64,000 bases of DNA from Boswellia sacra (GCA_013180625.2 SNVD02003473.1:62001-126000), one strand, 5' to 3'. Positions 10,812-24,274 are shown, numbered from the stretch's first letter. Program-made: numbers and translations. Notes: generated by a model from the sequence alone, not told the origin.

Positions 10812-10829
10812 TCCCCGGCAACGGCGCCA
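10812..10829 (-). other. Primer-binding site of element A (tRNA-Asp type)
   Basis: The minus strand reads TGGCGCCGTTGCCGGGGA, six bases inside the 5' LTR. It complements the 3' end of plant tRNA-Asp, the primer used by Athila elements. Confidence 0.9.
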
Positions 10830-11857
10830 AAAACTTGATGCGTTCGAAACTAGCAAGTATACTAGTCGCACAAGTAATAAAGTGATAAGTAGATATCGTT
10901 CCCACGAGGATTGATTCTAATTGAATTTGTTATTTTCCAGCAACGATAAACTAAACAGGGGGGGTTTTGTTGAATGATTAACTAAATGAAATAAGAATGC
11001 AAATTAAGAATAACAAAACAGAAGTTAATTTGAATGAAAGATCAATGAGAGAAATCTGGTTAAGGGATCCTTCTCTACCACAAGATATGGATTTGCGAAT
11101 TAATCATAGAATTGTCATCCAATTACAGCATTGAAGTTATCAACCGTAGATAACAACAAGCTCTGTTATCCCAATCTTTCCTTACTTTGTTGTTAAATAA
11201 AACAAGCTCTTTATTTAATCTCTATCCATTAAACAACCTAGAACAAGCTCTCTAAGTTTAATTCAATGGAAGCATTACGATGAGAAAGATAGGTTGATCT
11301 AAGCAATAATCACACAAGTTCGGATTATTTAACCTAGGTTGTATTTTCCAATTGCAATCTCTGATCACAATTTTGCTACTAATGATTAGAAATTCAAGAC
11401 AATTACGGATCAAGATTTCTAGTCTAGCAATAGACAACAACCAGATTATATTCAGTTGGCCACCCCAAATACAATCAGCAAGCAATCATAAGCATTAGAT
11501 ATGGGAAAATGCAAACAACTTCAATTAGAGAATTGGATAACAATTTTTTACACAATCAAATCATAAAAACCATATTAAGGGCTTTGAAATCACCCTCAAC
11601 CAATTCAGATTCAGTTACACATGTTCAAAAACGTAGTCAATGTTAGCCCTAAGGCTACATGATAATTTTGATGATAACAATACACATTGATTAATTGAGA
11701 TTTACTAACATGTTTATTTATGTGCAAGAGTAAGATCATTGAAATAATTGTAAAATCAAGAAGAGGCTTATTAAAATGAAGTGTTGAAGCTAAGGAGAAG
11801 ACTACATGTTAAAGGCACCAAAGTTTAAGAACAAGGTTTGATTCAAGGAATGTGACA

Positions 11858-12620
11858 CATGAGCAATGTTCAATCAATTGGTCATATATTTCTCTACAAA
11901 TGTCCAAATGATGTGATTCTTAAGCCTTTGGAAAGATTACTCAATTTATAACATTTCATATGTTTTAAAAAAATTCAAATTTTAAGTGTAAGGTTGTCCA
12001 AATCATCATGCAAGTTGAAAGACAAATAGAAGCAGCTGACATGAGCACCAAATATTCTTTTGGACATATCTTGAGGTAGAAATATCCAAATCACTTGATT
12101 CTTATGGAATTGGAAAGATGACTTAATGAGGCACATTTCATATGTTTTGAATAAATTCAAATTGCAAATGGAAGGCCGACATAATTGACATGTAAGTCGG
12201 TGGACTGACATAAGGAAGAAAAATTAACTCACATGAGCACCGAATGGTATTTTGGCTATATCTTAAGATAGATATATCCAAATTCTTTGATTCTTAATGT
12301 TTTGGAAAGCTTATTCAAATATGCAGATCTTTTATATTTTGAAGAAATTCAAATTTCAAACGGAATGCTGACAGAATTATCATTCAATTCAGTAGACTGT
12401 CACAAGGAAGAAAAATCAAGTCACATGAGCACCGAATGGTGTTTTGGCCATATCTTGGGCTACAGATATCAAAATGACTTGATTCTTGATGTGTTGGAAA
12501 GCTTATTCAAATGTGCAGATCTTTTATGTTTTGTATATTTTCAAATTTCAAACGGAACATTGAAAAAAATGGTAGACAAAATTACGGTTTTTATGGTGGG
12601 CAGAAAATTTGGAGATGGTG
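11858..12620 (+). repeat. Four diverged ~190-bp repeats in the U3 part of the solo LTR
   Basis: Units begin with catgagc at 11858, 12040, 12232 and 12424 (offsets 182, 192 and 192). Each continues with a gccatatctt-like stretch, tgattctta and tggaaag. They lie just upstream of the TATA box, so an enhancer-like role is plausible. Open frames at 12287-12819 are by-products of these repeats. Confidence 0.75.
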
Positions 12621-12869
12621 TCTTCACTTGATTAAGTTCATCTCATTTGCCTATAAAAGGAGCCCTTCTCCCATGCATTCAGGAGAAGAAGAGAAGTATT
12701 TTATCAAGCAAAAAACAAGAGAAATATCAGGTCTAGAGAGCTTTTATATTCTTTATCTACTCTTTGAAGAGAGTTGTACTTTTGTTGTAAAAATTTACTT
12801 TGTTCTTGTATTGTGGTGAGAGTGAAATCTTCTTGTAAAGGATAAAAGTTATCCTTGAGAGAACTCTTT

Positions 12870-13150
12870 CCTTGGTGAGGTTGTTCATCAAGAAGAACTC
12901 TTGGTGTGGTGTTATCAAGAGTTGAAGGAAGTTGCCTTGGTGAGGTTGTTCATCAAGAAGAACTCTTGGTGTGGTGTTATCAAGAGTTGAAGGAAGTTGC
13001 CTTGGTGAGGTTGTTCATCAAGAAGAACTCTTGGTGTGGTGTTATCAAGGGTTGAAGGAAGTTGCCTTGGTGAGGTTGTTCATCAAGAAGAACTCTTGGT
13101 GTGGTGTTATCAAGAGTTGAAGAAAAAGTCTTGGTGAGGTTGTTCATCAA
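12870..13150 (+). repeat. 65-bp tandem repeat array in the R/U5 part of the solo LTR
   Basis: The unit ccttggtgaggttgttcatc starts at 12870, 12935, 13000 and 13065, with a partial copy at about 13130. Units are nearly identical, so the array expanded recently. It is downstream of the TATA box and so inside the LTR transcript. Confidence 0.9.
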
Positions 13151-14086
13151 GCAAGTTGTAAAGATTTCTACAACTTAGTGGAAAGCCTAGCTTGTGGAGC
13201 TAGGAGCCTGTGGATGTAGGCAAGGTTTGCCGAACCACGTACATTGAGTTTGCACTCTCTCTATCCCTATCCTCTTTATGTTTACTTGCACTTATGATTG
13301 TTCTTTATTGCTATTCTCTTGATTGCATTCTATTTTAATCTTCTTCACCTCTATTCTCAAAGGAAGAGTAAAATTAATTTTAATCTTTCAAGAAAAGTTT
13401 TACAAATCCGTTTTGATAAATAAAAACCCAATTCACCCCTCCTCTTGGGTTGTCATACCTGGGTCAACAGTCAATACAATACAATACAAAAACATTCCAG
13501 AAAATGAAAGGGAAAGGAAGAAACTTAGCAAATCCTTTGCAAATCTCCTTAGATTTGTAGTTCTCCCTCTTTCCAAGCTTTCTTTCTCCTTCAAGAACTC
13601 CAAAAGATGAGAGAATTGCAGAGCTGCAGCCTCCAAGTCGTTTCCCCCTCTTTAAGTTATGAAAATAAAACCCTAAAATGTGTTTATATACTCTGCTACA
13701 GTAACTTGCTACAATGCCCCCGTATTTAATAACATGCTACAGTGATATGTGGAATTACAAATATATACTTCTCATACCATTTTTATCATAACTTTCGGTA
13801 TACTACATAAATTCGTGAACCGTAAATTTCTCCAGAAAATAGACTTCGAGAGCTTTTCAATGGTATATAGCATGTTATCTGGCTAATTGTACATCGATAC
13901 AATCAACTCTGAGAAATTGGCTGATTAGCAGAGGTGAAAATGAAGGGTTTTACTCCATTTTTGTGCAAGTTGCTCCAAAACTCCTACAAACATCAAAACC
14001 ATACAAAACCATAAAAATATCAAGGAATATAGCAAAGAAACATGGACAAATTGATATGAAAGTAATACATAAATAGACACCTATAA

Positions 14087-16318
14087 AAAACGCAACGTTT
14101 TTGATACAGAAAATATAAGGGCTGAGAACTTAAACAAATAACAAGTTTGCCATAACACACATATATATCGTGTTATGATTTAAGTGTCTGCCAAGTGATC
14201 ATCTGAGCAAAGCACTTCACTTCCAGAATTCATCATAATCTTTCTATTTTTTTAATAAATTAAATGATAGGATCAATAATTCTATCATACTTGTTAATAC
14301 TTCGTGTATGTATGCTCACAACTCAGAGGCCAAGTCCAGACAAGTATGAAAGAATTATATGACTAATACTATATATATAATCAACTTCTACAACTATTTT
14401 TACATAATATTTTTCATAAAATCTGATATATAGTATGATATATATTATTGGATATTACATCATTATTATAATTTTCTTTTATAATTTTCTCTAGGTGTAT
14501 TCATCTCTATTATGGTGTTAATTTTCTTTAAATAAGTGCCACTTATCAATTAGATAGTATAATTTAAGACAAAATATACAATGAACTTATTAATTACCAT
14601 CAATTATGTTATCATGTGAGATATATAAAAAATTTAAAGCATTTGTCCATTTATTTTTGCTTTGCTTAGAAACTAGAATAAAATATCTAACTGAAAAAGC
14701 ACAACTCTTCCAATAGTATTATCATTGAATGCTTAAAAAATTGATTTGCATACCAAATTCTAACTTTTTAACTTAATTGTTTATTTACCGATTAGGGTGG
14801 ATGAAAATATGGAAGCATTTTATTTTGAATGAGTTCACAATTTTTGTCCTCAATTAACTGTATACCGTAAAAAGGTGAGCCTAAACTTGACATTAATTAA
14901 CGCACATATAGCTAGAAGAGGATTACGCCATGATTTTTACATAATTTATTTCACAATTTTTATCATTAGATTAAATTACTTTAAATGATTTTGAATAGGA
15001 ATATATATAATTACTTAATTTTATTATCATAATATGATACTTATAGCATTTATATAATATAAATTTTATAATATAACGTGATATTTTATATAGTAAAAAT
15101 TTATTGAAAATAAATAAAAAATTATATTTTTAATAAGATTTTATCATTTAAATTATCACATCATATTATAAAATTTATATTATTTAAATATTATAAGTCT
15201 AATATTATTATTGATTCCAAAAAATGATTAAGGAGCCAGCGAGGAATTGTCCACCTCTTACATTCAATTCGATTAATTCAAAAGCTATCCATCTCAACTA
15301 GGATTTTAGCTTATCACATAAAACCGAGTCAATAACTCCTTAAAAAGGATATATCTATAACTGTAACTTTAATAATTTTGTATTTTTTAATTTTTTAAAG
15401 ATTTCTACAATAAATCTAAGAATTTATTTTACACAACACAAGTTCACTAAAAATAATAGAAATTGTTAAAGAGATTTTCTTAAATATATAATTCTAATCA
15501 ATAAATATAATATTATAATCATTTTTTTTAAATAACACATAACACGTTATAGTATTCAATAGCATTACATAACATAATACATTATATAAACTCATAACTT
15601 TAAAAATAATAATAATAATAAAATCACAACAACAATTCACAAGCACCTCTTCATGGTTCATGATAACATTACAAAACACAATGTTACACAAATTAAAAAT
15701 GCATGACATAATTTAAAGCAATGGAAACTTTTAATAGAATTTTTTTTTACAGAGTCTTGACATAAAGTAATAGAATATGATTTTAGCAAATAAAATAATT
15801 AAGAATAAAAAATAAAAAAATGTATTAAATGATATCAACTCATCATCCATCTCAACTATTGATTTAATTGTTATAACATGATTGATGCAGCATATAAAAT
15901 AGTATAACTTTGATTACATTGGATAACATTGTATGAATTGTATTGCATATGATTGAGTAAATTCTATACTATACTTGATTTGTCATTATATTGTATAAAT
16001 ATTAAATAATACAGTGTTTGATAAAAAACTTTATTACACTATATAAAATTTTTATAATAAATTAAAATAATTAAAAAACAAAATCACATAAATTTTTAAT
16101 TAAAAATAAGAATTCATAAATTCAAACTAATAATCATCTTAAATTTTAATAAATTTAAAATTTTTAGTTATAAAAAAGATGAAAAATATTTAACTAAATA
16201 TTTATATAAATACAATTAAAAATTTTAATTAAAATTTATTTAAGATAAATAATATATTTAATTTTATAATATTTCTCTCTCTCTCTCTTTATGCCTCTGT
16301 CTCTGTCTCTGTCTCTCC

Positions 16319-16368
<50 letters not shown>

Positions 16369-18200
16369 CTTTCCCTTTCCTTTCAACTCTTCTTGATTCA
16401 AATTGCAGAGTCTTCTTTCCCTTCTCCTCTTTTTTTGTCCATTTGCCTTCTTTTTTTTTTTTCAAGTAAACTTCGAGTGCAGCTGGTGTAGCGGCTCCTC
16501 TCTTTTCTTTTATTTGCTGTTTTTTCCCATGCCATATCCGATCTATTTCTTAGTTGAGTTGGCATCAGAGCCAGCGGTGAGTGAGGAAGGGAGGAGGTCT
16601 ACTACCATGGAGATTTCGTGGCTGGAGATGGCAGTAGAGGCAGCAGTGGGGGAGGCTAACAGGGCCAATGGGGGAGGAAAGGAGGAGGTTTTGTACTGGA
16701 TGGCTTTTTTTCTTTTATTTCATTCTTATCACTACAAATTGTGTGGAGATGAAGTTTTGATTTTTTTTTTTTTTTGGATTTTTGCAGACGAAGAGAGTTG
16801 GTGATTCGATCACGGGAGAAAGGGAGGAGATTGTGAACAATAAAAATAGCTCTTTCAAAAAGCCAAAATTTTGAACTTTTTTTTCTAAAAGACATAAAAT
16901 AGTTTTTTTAATCATTTATAAACTCTTCTTAGGTGAGAGTAAAACAATCTTAAAGTATTTTAGAAGAGTTTTTAGCATTAAAAAATCGAAACAAATATAC
17001 TCTAATACTCGGGATGGAGACAGAGTAATTTCAAGCAATTTCATGGGGGAGTTATGCAACTCTTATCCTATCTCATGTTGAGTCATTACAATGCCAAATG
17101 TAGTATAGTATATGCGTGTAATGTTGTCCAATGTTATTTTAACTCGCACATCAAAAATGCCTTAGTTTACATGGATTAATTATTAAAAAAATGTGTTTGG
17201 ATTTATATAAAAGAAAAAAAAATTTATGTTAAATCAAATGATTGAGATTGAGAGTGAAAAAATTATATTTAAAAATAAAAACTCATTAATCATCTTCATC
17301 ATTGAATTATTTGTATCAATGATTTTAAGTTTAAGTCTAATTTTTATATCAAAAAATTTGTTAAAAATTCTTTCCCTAATTTAACTAATAAAACATTTTT
17401 GACAGGGCAGCCAGCAGACCAGAGCTCAAGGCCACAGCAAGACCCGCCTCTGTAGTGGGCTTGAGCCTACCCTGTAATACAGCTTCCAGGCTCGAGCCTT
17501 TTAAAGCCAGCCAACCGAAAAACATTGGACGTCAAGGCTCAAACTCAAGAACTTGTGACTTTGAAATTCTAGTTGGCGGTCCCGATTACGACAAGTCAGC
17601 ACAATTCGAAGACTTAAATCATCCACACATATCAACTCAGCCTATATAGTTCAATTGAGTAACCTAATTAAACACTAGGGTCATATTGAATATTCCGCCA
17701 TATAATATCTATCTAGATTCCAATTTAGCTTTCTAATATCACATTCATTAAAGGCTAATTTGGATTGTTGTAATTTGAAAAATAATCAGCTTCAACTAGG
17801 TTGTTGAAATAATCAACGTCAAATAAGTTGTAAGACATTTGGTAATTAAATTTAAAAACTAATGTGTTTTTCAAAAATTGTAATAAAAAAAGCGTTTGAT
17901 AAACTAAAATACTTTAGTTTTTATATTATTTATTGACCAAAATAGACATTATTTCTTATTCCTTTATAATCTTACGCGAAGATAATTTGGTCCAAAAAGT
18001 TGAAGCAAATTATCCAACTCTCTGCTATTGAAATCTTTGATAAAATTGCTCTTAGGTTGAATTACAAATTTTGATGTTTACAGTGACACCACTTTTTCTC
18101 TTAGGCTAGTTCATTAATTACTAAGGGGATGTTTCTTTTTTTATTTGAAGTTTGAATTTAACTTATTTTCAGATTTCAAACATTTTATATATGTAAGTTT
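14087..18200. other. AT-rich intergenic DNA, no gene recognised
   Basis: Long stretches are strongly AT-rich with stops in all frames. 17403-17740 has higher GC and may be an old LTR scrap, and 17750-18100 resembles decayed MITE sequence; neither can be proved here. ORFs at 16291-16804 derive from the CT microsatellite and poly-T runs. Confidence 0.6.
16267..16366 (+). repeat. CT/CTGTCT microsatellite
   Basis: An uninterrupted CT run at about 16326-16366 is preceded by CTCT and CTGTCT units. Such tracts occur in plant leaders, but no coding exon follows that I can support. Confidence 0.85.
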
Positions 18201-19261
18201 TGAAGCCACAAATCAAGTTACGTCAAACAAAACTAAAGCAATTAAGTAAAATGAAACAGAATTAGTTAAAACTTGCACAAAGAAAATTTACGTGGTTTAG
18301 CTTAGACAACCTACAGGCACGAGTAGCTAAGCTGCAATTCACTGTGATGTTGACGCTTACAAAGACTAGGACTTTACAGTAGATGAACCTCTCATTCACT
18401 CACACTCACCTATCATATATAAACAACATTCTAATCACCTAAGAACTCCATCCATAACAAACTAACTTCCTAACCTTGCTGCACTTCCCACAATTTGAGT
18501 CCCTATTAAATTGTACAAATCCTCAAAGAGATAACGCCACTCTTCTAGTTAATCACTATGATGATAAGTGAACAAGACTTATCATTATTCAAGCTTAATA
18601 ACAAAGCTTGCACACAAAAAGATGACACATAAAAATTGAAGACTTTTATTTATTCATGTCCAGCAGACTTTCCTTATTAAACGAGGATTCACTACAAGAA
18701 AAAAGGATTTTTGTGTCACTAATTTTATGTCAGTTCTTTCAAGAATGACAAGTATGAAAACCCCAACTTTAGTCAAACCCATATGTGTCACAATACACAA
18801 AAGGCGGGTTAAGTTTTATGTCACAATTTTTTTTTTAATTGTGACACATATTAGTTAATATAAAATGAAAAAATTTCCAAACCCTAGAAGCCCATCGCCT
18901 CTTCCTTGAAAAGTCATCGCTTCTTCTCTGAAAAGCCATCGCCTCTGCATTGTCATCGTCTTCTGGATTCATTGCCATCTCTATTGTCATCACCATCTTC
19001 ATCACAATCAAACACTAGTCTTCAGATTAATCGCTATCTCCATCGATCCCTAAAAACCCAGCCATCCTTTTTGAATTAATCGCTTTATTCATCTTCATCT
19101 TCGGTGCTCGCAAGCTTGTAGCAGTCACGAAAACCTAAGTTGAAGAAGATAGGAATGTGGTTTTGGACATCCAGTTCTGGTAAAAAAATGAACTGGGTTG
19201 ATGTAGTTAATAGTTTTGTTAAGGTTTTTCTTGTTTGTACATGGGTTTGGTTTGATATTGC

Positions 19262-22200
19262 AGGATGTTGTCGAATTTTGCGTTTTTCATTTTCGATCAT
19301 ATCAGTGCTCACTGGTATAATCACCGTGTATAACATAGGGTTGAATTTTGGTGGACCAATTTCTTTGGTTTATGGTTGGATTATTGCTGGTGGGTTCACC
19401 ATGTTTGTTGGGTTGTCTATGGCTGAGATATGTTCCTCTTACCCAACTTCTGGTGGTCTTTACTATTGGAGTGTAAAGCTTGCTGGCTTTAATTGGGCAC
19501 CTTTTGCCTCTTGGATGACAGGCTGGTAATCATTTCTAGACAATTATTTGTATTCATCTTGCTACTTCTAATTTAAATTTCCTTTACATCAATTCGATCT
19601 TTCATTCTCTTTGTTGACCATTCATTTTACACCTATTGTTAAATTGGAAATGACCCTGAGTTTGTTAGTTAAGTTATTTTTGGAATTTATCTTTGAGTGC
19701 TTTAGATCTTCAATGCCCAAAGGGAAGTGGTAGATTGGTGGATTGCTTCTGTTGCCTTTGTCATATGGCTGTTTAGGATGTTCCGTTTAGCTTGTCCTGT
19801 GATGATTTCCATCACTATAGAAACTTTGTTAAGCTGATAATCTGCAATAGGAATCTGAAATCCAGACATTTCTATTCTTTTCTATTCTTTCCTTTTCTTT
19901 TGGAGGGTTGGAGGCGAGGAGTCTTCAGAGAGTTTAGTGGAAAAATTGGAATAAATAATAATTATAATGTTAGGCAAAGTGTCTTTGTTGTTCTCATGGT
20001 GGATGTTGGTTCTTGTAAGTTGATGCATCAAAAATGTCCTGAAAATGGTTAATAGCGAAGTATTTGACACATTTTCATATGCTTATTTGAGAAACTTCTC
20101 CAGTATAAAACAGTCCCAAGCCCAAAACTAAAGCCAAGTCTGTGCAAAACACCTTGAAGTTAGTGCTTCTTTAATCAAAATTGAACTGCATCTTTTAGTA
20201 AACATTGTTCAATGGTAATTGGATCATACAATATTAATCATTTTGAAATGGCTTATACTTGTCTGAAGCAAACAATTTCACACCAAGTAGAGTGCTCAAT
20301 ATCGTTTTGTTAATGTCCTTGCACCCAAAAGTTTAGCTATATTGCTTACCCAACTGGCTCCATAAAAGAGCGGAACCAAGTTGATCCTCGTGCAATTACA
20401 TTTTCTAATACATATACTTTTTATCTGCTTGCAAGTTCAACATTGTTGGCCAGGTATGAGAATTAATTTTCTGGAGTTTAATGCTCTTTTTCAAATATCT
20501 AAAAGTCAAACTTAATTTGATATCATATGATCTATTATAAGCTTAAGAACTTCACCTTTATTATTTGAAGTGGGCTGTCACAACAAGCATAGATTTCTCA
20601 TTAGCACAGTTGATTCAGGTGATCATTTTCCTTAGCACAGGTGGAAAAAATGGTGGTGGATGTGAGGCATCTAAATATATAGTTATAGCTTTCCATGGGC
20701 GAATTCTGCTTCTGCATGCGATAATAAATAGCCTTCCTATCTCAGTATTATCTTTCTTTGGCCAGTTGGCTGCTGCATGGAATCTTGTCGGTATGAAGAA
20801 CTTCTGTATGGAATTTCCTAACTTTTTGGCTCGAGGTATTCATTTCAGATTTTAATGGTTCTTGGCATTTTTAGGTGTTGTGGTTCTTATAGTTCTCATT
20901 CCCTCTGTTGCAACGGAGAGGGCTAGTGCCAAGTTTGTGTTCACACACTTCAACACTATAATGGGGATGGTATCAACAGTAAAGTTTATATATTTGTCCT
21001 GGGACTTCTAATGAGTCAATGTACTCTTACTGGGTACGATGCATCTGCTCATGTGGTAAGTTGTAACAGTCTTATATTGCCTTCAAAAGCATTCAGAAAT
21101 CTCTAGACTTCACTTTAATTAAGAAAATTCAAATATTCTTTTTAATGAAATGCAATTCATTATTTGGAGTGGAACTCATAGAAGTCTCCTAAACTAAAAA
21201 CCTTACGATCAATATGTTGAATTTATTGTAAACTCAAAACAAGTTAAGATAACAGATAATTGATAACTTGAGGTCGAGAACCCCCTTTTCTAAAACATGC
21301 CTACGATTACATGACAATTGATAAACAATTCTTATACTTGCATTATATATTGCTCGGTCATATTTTCATAATCTCAGAGTCAACTCTTTAACATATGTAG
21401 AAGTTGGGTTTCTTTGCTCCTTTTTTTTTTTCCTCACTAATCCTCTCAAAGTTCAACTCATTTTGTTTCTGCTCATGGCTTATTAATTGATTATAACTCA
21501 GACTTAATCATACTCTTTCTTTCCAAATTATGTTTCTAGACAGAAGAAACCAAGAATGCTGATAAGAATGGACCAAAGGGAATAATTAGTTCCATTGGCA
21601 TATCTATTATTATTGGATGGGGTTATCTACTAGGTATTACCTCTGCAGTTACCAACATCCCATACCTTTTGAGTGAAGACAACGATGCTGGTGGTTATGC
21701 CGTTGCTGAAATATTCTACCTGGCATTTAAGAGTAGATTTGGGAGTGGAGTTGGTAGAATTGTTTGTTTAAGGGTGGTTGCTGTTGCGATACTTTTTTGT
21801 GGTATGAGTTCAGTAACAAGCAACTCCAGGTACACTTGCTTTTCTATTGATTTCTTTGGAACGAAAGGGCACTTTGGTTGCTTTTAGTCCTCTTTTATAG
21901 TTACTAATTGTAATAAAAATTCATTTTCAAGATGGCATATGCATTTTCAAGAGATAGAGCCATGCCATTTTCATCTTTTTGGCACAAAGTGAACAAACAG
22001 GAGGTCCCTATAAATGCATTTTGGCTTTCTGCATTTATATCATTTTGCATGGCACTAACAGTATGCACCTCTCTTTCTCTCAGATAGATACATGCATACC
22101 ATATATATATTTTAGCTGTCCAATTGTCAAAACTGTCTGAAACTTTCTTAACGATATCTTTCCTCATGACAATGCTTTAGATTTTCTTCCAAGTTGCTTA

Positions 22201-22731
22201 GAGTTTTGTCTTGCTTTTTTAGAAATATTTAAAGGCCAGACAAAAATTAAAAATCTAGAGCAGACTTTAATTTAAGTTTTATGGAATATTTGTGACGGCT
22301 ATCTCTTTTCATGCTTTTATTTTTGTTTTATGAGTTCCTTTTTGTTATATCTTATGAAATTACAGTCTTGATAAATGCATTTGTCCTTCTGGGATAACAA
22401 AGTGTGGTGGTTTGTTATTGTGGGTATGCCATAGACATGATCTTGGTCATCATCGACTAGCTTAAGCCCCAGGCATTTCAGTTTGACATTGGCTCACATT
22501 CACTCACTGGAAAAGTATATTTTACTTCCATTTAGTTCTGTTACTCTTCTTCCCTCAACTTCTCATTTCATATTTGTTTCTTCTTATCTTGTGCAGTATC
22601 TTGGAAGTATAGTGGCATTTTAGGCCATGCTATCTATTGCTACAATTGGTCATATATTGCTTATGCCCTTCCTATCTTCTTTAGAGTGACTTTGGCATGC
22701 AAGTCCTTCATCCCAGGACCTTTCAACTTGG
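19262..22731 (+). pseudogene. Captured amino-acid permease gene fragment (BAT1/GABA-permease-like)
   Basis: Six exon-like pieces with GT-AG introns encode consecutive parts of a plasma- or organelle-membrane amino-acid transporter of the APC family. Approximate exons are 19262-19526 (AEICSSYPTSGGLYYW), 20568-20791 (VTTSIDFSLAQLIQV), 20873-21055, 21541-21830 (SGGVGRI region, SSVTSNSR), 21931-22062 (MAYAFSRDRAMP) and 22597-22731 (PGPFNLG). Frameshifts in the first exon (near 19281) and third exon, and a TAG in the last, make it non-functional. The 3' end of the gene is missing, replaced at about 22731 by a piece of another gene. Introns show it was captured as genomic DNA. Confidence 0.87.
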
Positions 22732-23407
22732 GCCAATGCCAGTGGTTGATCTAGAGACATCTACTCTCTGTCTTGTTGGACCTTCCAATGTGGGGAAGTC
22801 ATCTTTGATTCATGTACTGTCAACAGGAAAGCCTGAGGTTTGCACAGATTGCTTAGAGATAAGGAATGTTTCTCTATTGGTTTGGATACAATTCGTTTTA
22901 TTTAAGATGTCACTTTTAAAATAATATGGATGGTGAACTCTTATATCTTGAGGTCTGGTACAACTAAAAGAAGTATCTTAGGCGCCTTTCAGTTGTCTTA
23001 CTTTTGCCTATGTGCATGAATCATCAATACACAAATAGTGGAATTAATAGAGACAATAACGCTTCATTGACTTTGCCTCTGCACTTTCCATTTTATTCAG
23101 TTTCTAAGGACCTTCATGATTCATCCTTTTTCTTTATTGTTAAGACCTATAAGAGTTTAGGATTGGGGCAAACATGACTTTAAAATGATAGTGCCCATGA
23201 ATGAGATTTGACTTCAACAAGAATTCAAGTGGTAAAAGTTGAGATGTTTGGTTTAAATTGGAGTAGCTGGCCCTGGAATTTGTGAGATATACTTTGTTCC
23301 CTTGCTGTTAATAGTTTCTTTCCTTTTGATATCAGGTCTGTAACTATCCCTTTACAACTAGAGGAATTCTAATGGGTCACATTACTCTAAGCTACAAGAA
23401 TTTTCAG
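22732..23407 (+). pseudogene. Captured NOG1/OBG-type GTPase fragment
   Basis: Two exons: 22732-22837 encodes MPVVDLETSTLCLVG and the P-loop GPSNVGKSS, and 23336-23407 encodes the switch region NYPFTTRGILMGHI. This order is that of NOG1-like GTP-binding proteins. GT and AG borders flank the intron. It joins the permease fragment without a spacer, in a different frame. Only the start of the G domain is present. Confidence 0.8.
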
Positions 23408-23699
23408 GTTAATTATGTTCTTTAGGATATGGAATTATTTTTGCTTTTCACTTCATGTTATGCTTATACCCAAATGCTGATTGTAGGTGACGGTAAAAGG
23501 CAATTATTATTTGTTAATGTTTTCTAATTGATTGGGTTATACATTGCATAAAGTTAACCCTAAGAGTTGGGCAATAAATTCTTGCGTTCTTCTTTAATCT
23601 AGCCTTAATCCTATTGCATTACTTTCATAAAATTTGAGCTCAAATTGGTAAGTTATAAATATTTATTATTTGGATGCATTGTTTTTGCTATCTAGGTGT

Positions 23700-24274
23700 T
23701 CTTGTATATATATACACATATAAAACCAGGTTTCTAAAAATAAAAAATATATAATACGTGTCGGCTTAAATTCTACATTAAGGCTGACACGTATTATATA
23801 TGTACAGATATACATGTCAACTTAAAAAACGACACATAAAAGTTTTATGTGAATGACACATATGCACTTCGTAGGTGACACATTAGTGAATGTCCGCCAA
23901 TAAACGACACAACAAAGTTTTATCTGAAACGACACAAATGTCTTAATTTGTGTCACTCAGTGAATGACATTATATAGGTGTCACCTCGTAAGTGACACAA
24001 AAAATTAACAATTTGTGTCGTTTGGCGACTGACACTACATTTGCGTCACTTACTAGCAGACACATATTTTGTACAAACTGACATGTAATGACAAATATTT
24101 ACTCCATACATGTCTGTTTACGAATAACACATATTTTATATTAATTTGTGTCGGTTTGGCCAAGTGACACGTATAGGAATATGTGACAGGTCAATTTATG
24201 TCGCACGAGAACTGACATATATATTGATATATGCCATTTTTTGGCCGACATAAAATACCTATTTTGTTGTAGTG
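23700..24274. repeat. Subterminal repeats of Pack-CACTA element 1
   Basis: Many copies of TGACAC, GTGTCA and tgtcgg-like words in both orientations lead up to the terminal repeat. CACTA transposases bind arrays of this kind. The left end at 18700-18860 has the same words at lower density. Confidence 0.75.

Larger units (their letters stand above)
11641..13469 (+). mobile_element. Solo LTR, probably Ty1/copia (SIRE-like)
   Basis: It starts TGTTAGCCC and ends GGGTCAACA and is flanked by a perfect 5-bp duplication, gtcaa (11636-11640 and 13470-13474). The other LTR of element A shows the empty site. A TATAAAAG box at 12652-12659 gives plus orientation. The 3' end text (aattcacccctcctcttggg) resembles long copia LTRs; the superfamily call is inference. 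Length 1829 bp, with no coding sequence. Confidence 0.9.
1..14086 (-). mobile_element. Element A: Athila-like Ty3/gypsy LTR retrotransposon with accessory cargo genes
   Basis: Read on the minus strand the order is 5' LTR (10836-14086), primer site, gag, protease, RT, RNase H, integrase, ORF X, LOG homologue, polypurine tract, 3' LTR (1-1090, cut by the window edge). The integrase wording, the post-pol motif at 5249-5282, the tRNA-Asp-type primer site and the 'cattgaggacaatgt' plus G-run motif at 1814-1854 are all typical of the Athila lineage. The two LTRs differ at scattered positions only, so the insertion is fairly recent, yet several ORFs hold stops or frameshifts. An env-like gene is the usual occupant between pol and the 3' LTR; here the slot holds ORF X and LOG. 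The target duplication cannot be checked because the left end is outside the window. Confidence 0.93.
10836..14086 (-). repeat. 5' LTR of element A, split by a solo LTR
   Basis: It begins TGATGCG on the plus strand and ends near 14086, where the partner's terminal TTATCA has decayed to CTATAA. Without the nested solo LTR and its duplicated 5 bp it is about 1417 bp, which agrees with the left copy plus its missing 327 bp. A minus-strand TATATAAA box lies at about 13683-13690. Confidence 0.9.
18690..24274. mobile_element. Pack-CACTA element 1 carrying host gene fragments
   Basis: Left end CACTACAAGAAAAAAGG, right end TTTTGTTGTAGTG (inverted CACTAC). The 3-bp duplication is probably att, with one extra A at the right end. 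Ends are packed with TGACA/GTGTCA subterminal repeats, seen most clearly at 23750-24240. No transposase is visible, so the 5.6-kb element is non-autonomous. Its interior holds intron-containing pieces of two host genes. Confidence 0.88.

Noticed and set aside
12287..12819. Overlapping plus ORFs of about 100 codons
   Set aside because: Lie across the ~190-bp repeats and TATA box of a solo LTR; no family match.
16291..16895. ORFs on both strands near the CT microsatellite
   Set aside because: Low-complexity Leu/Ser/Phe and Lys runs from CT and poly-T tracts; no domain.
17403..17740. GC-richer block as a gene exon
   Set aside because: No conserved protein and no splice context; could be an old LTR scrap but unproven.
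22697..22924. A complete small GTPase gene
   Set aside because: Only the P-loop exon and one more exon are present; the open frame runs into an intron.
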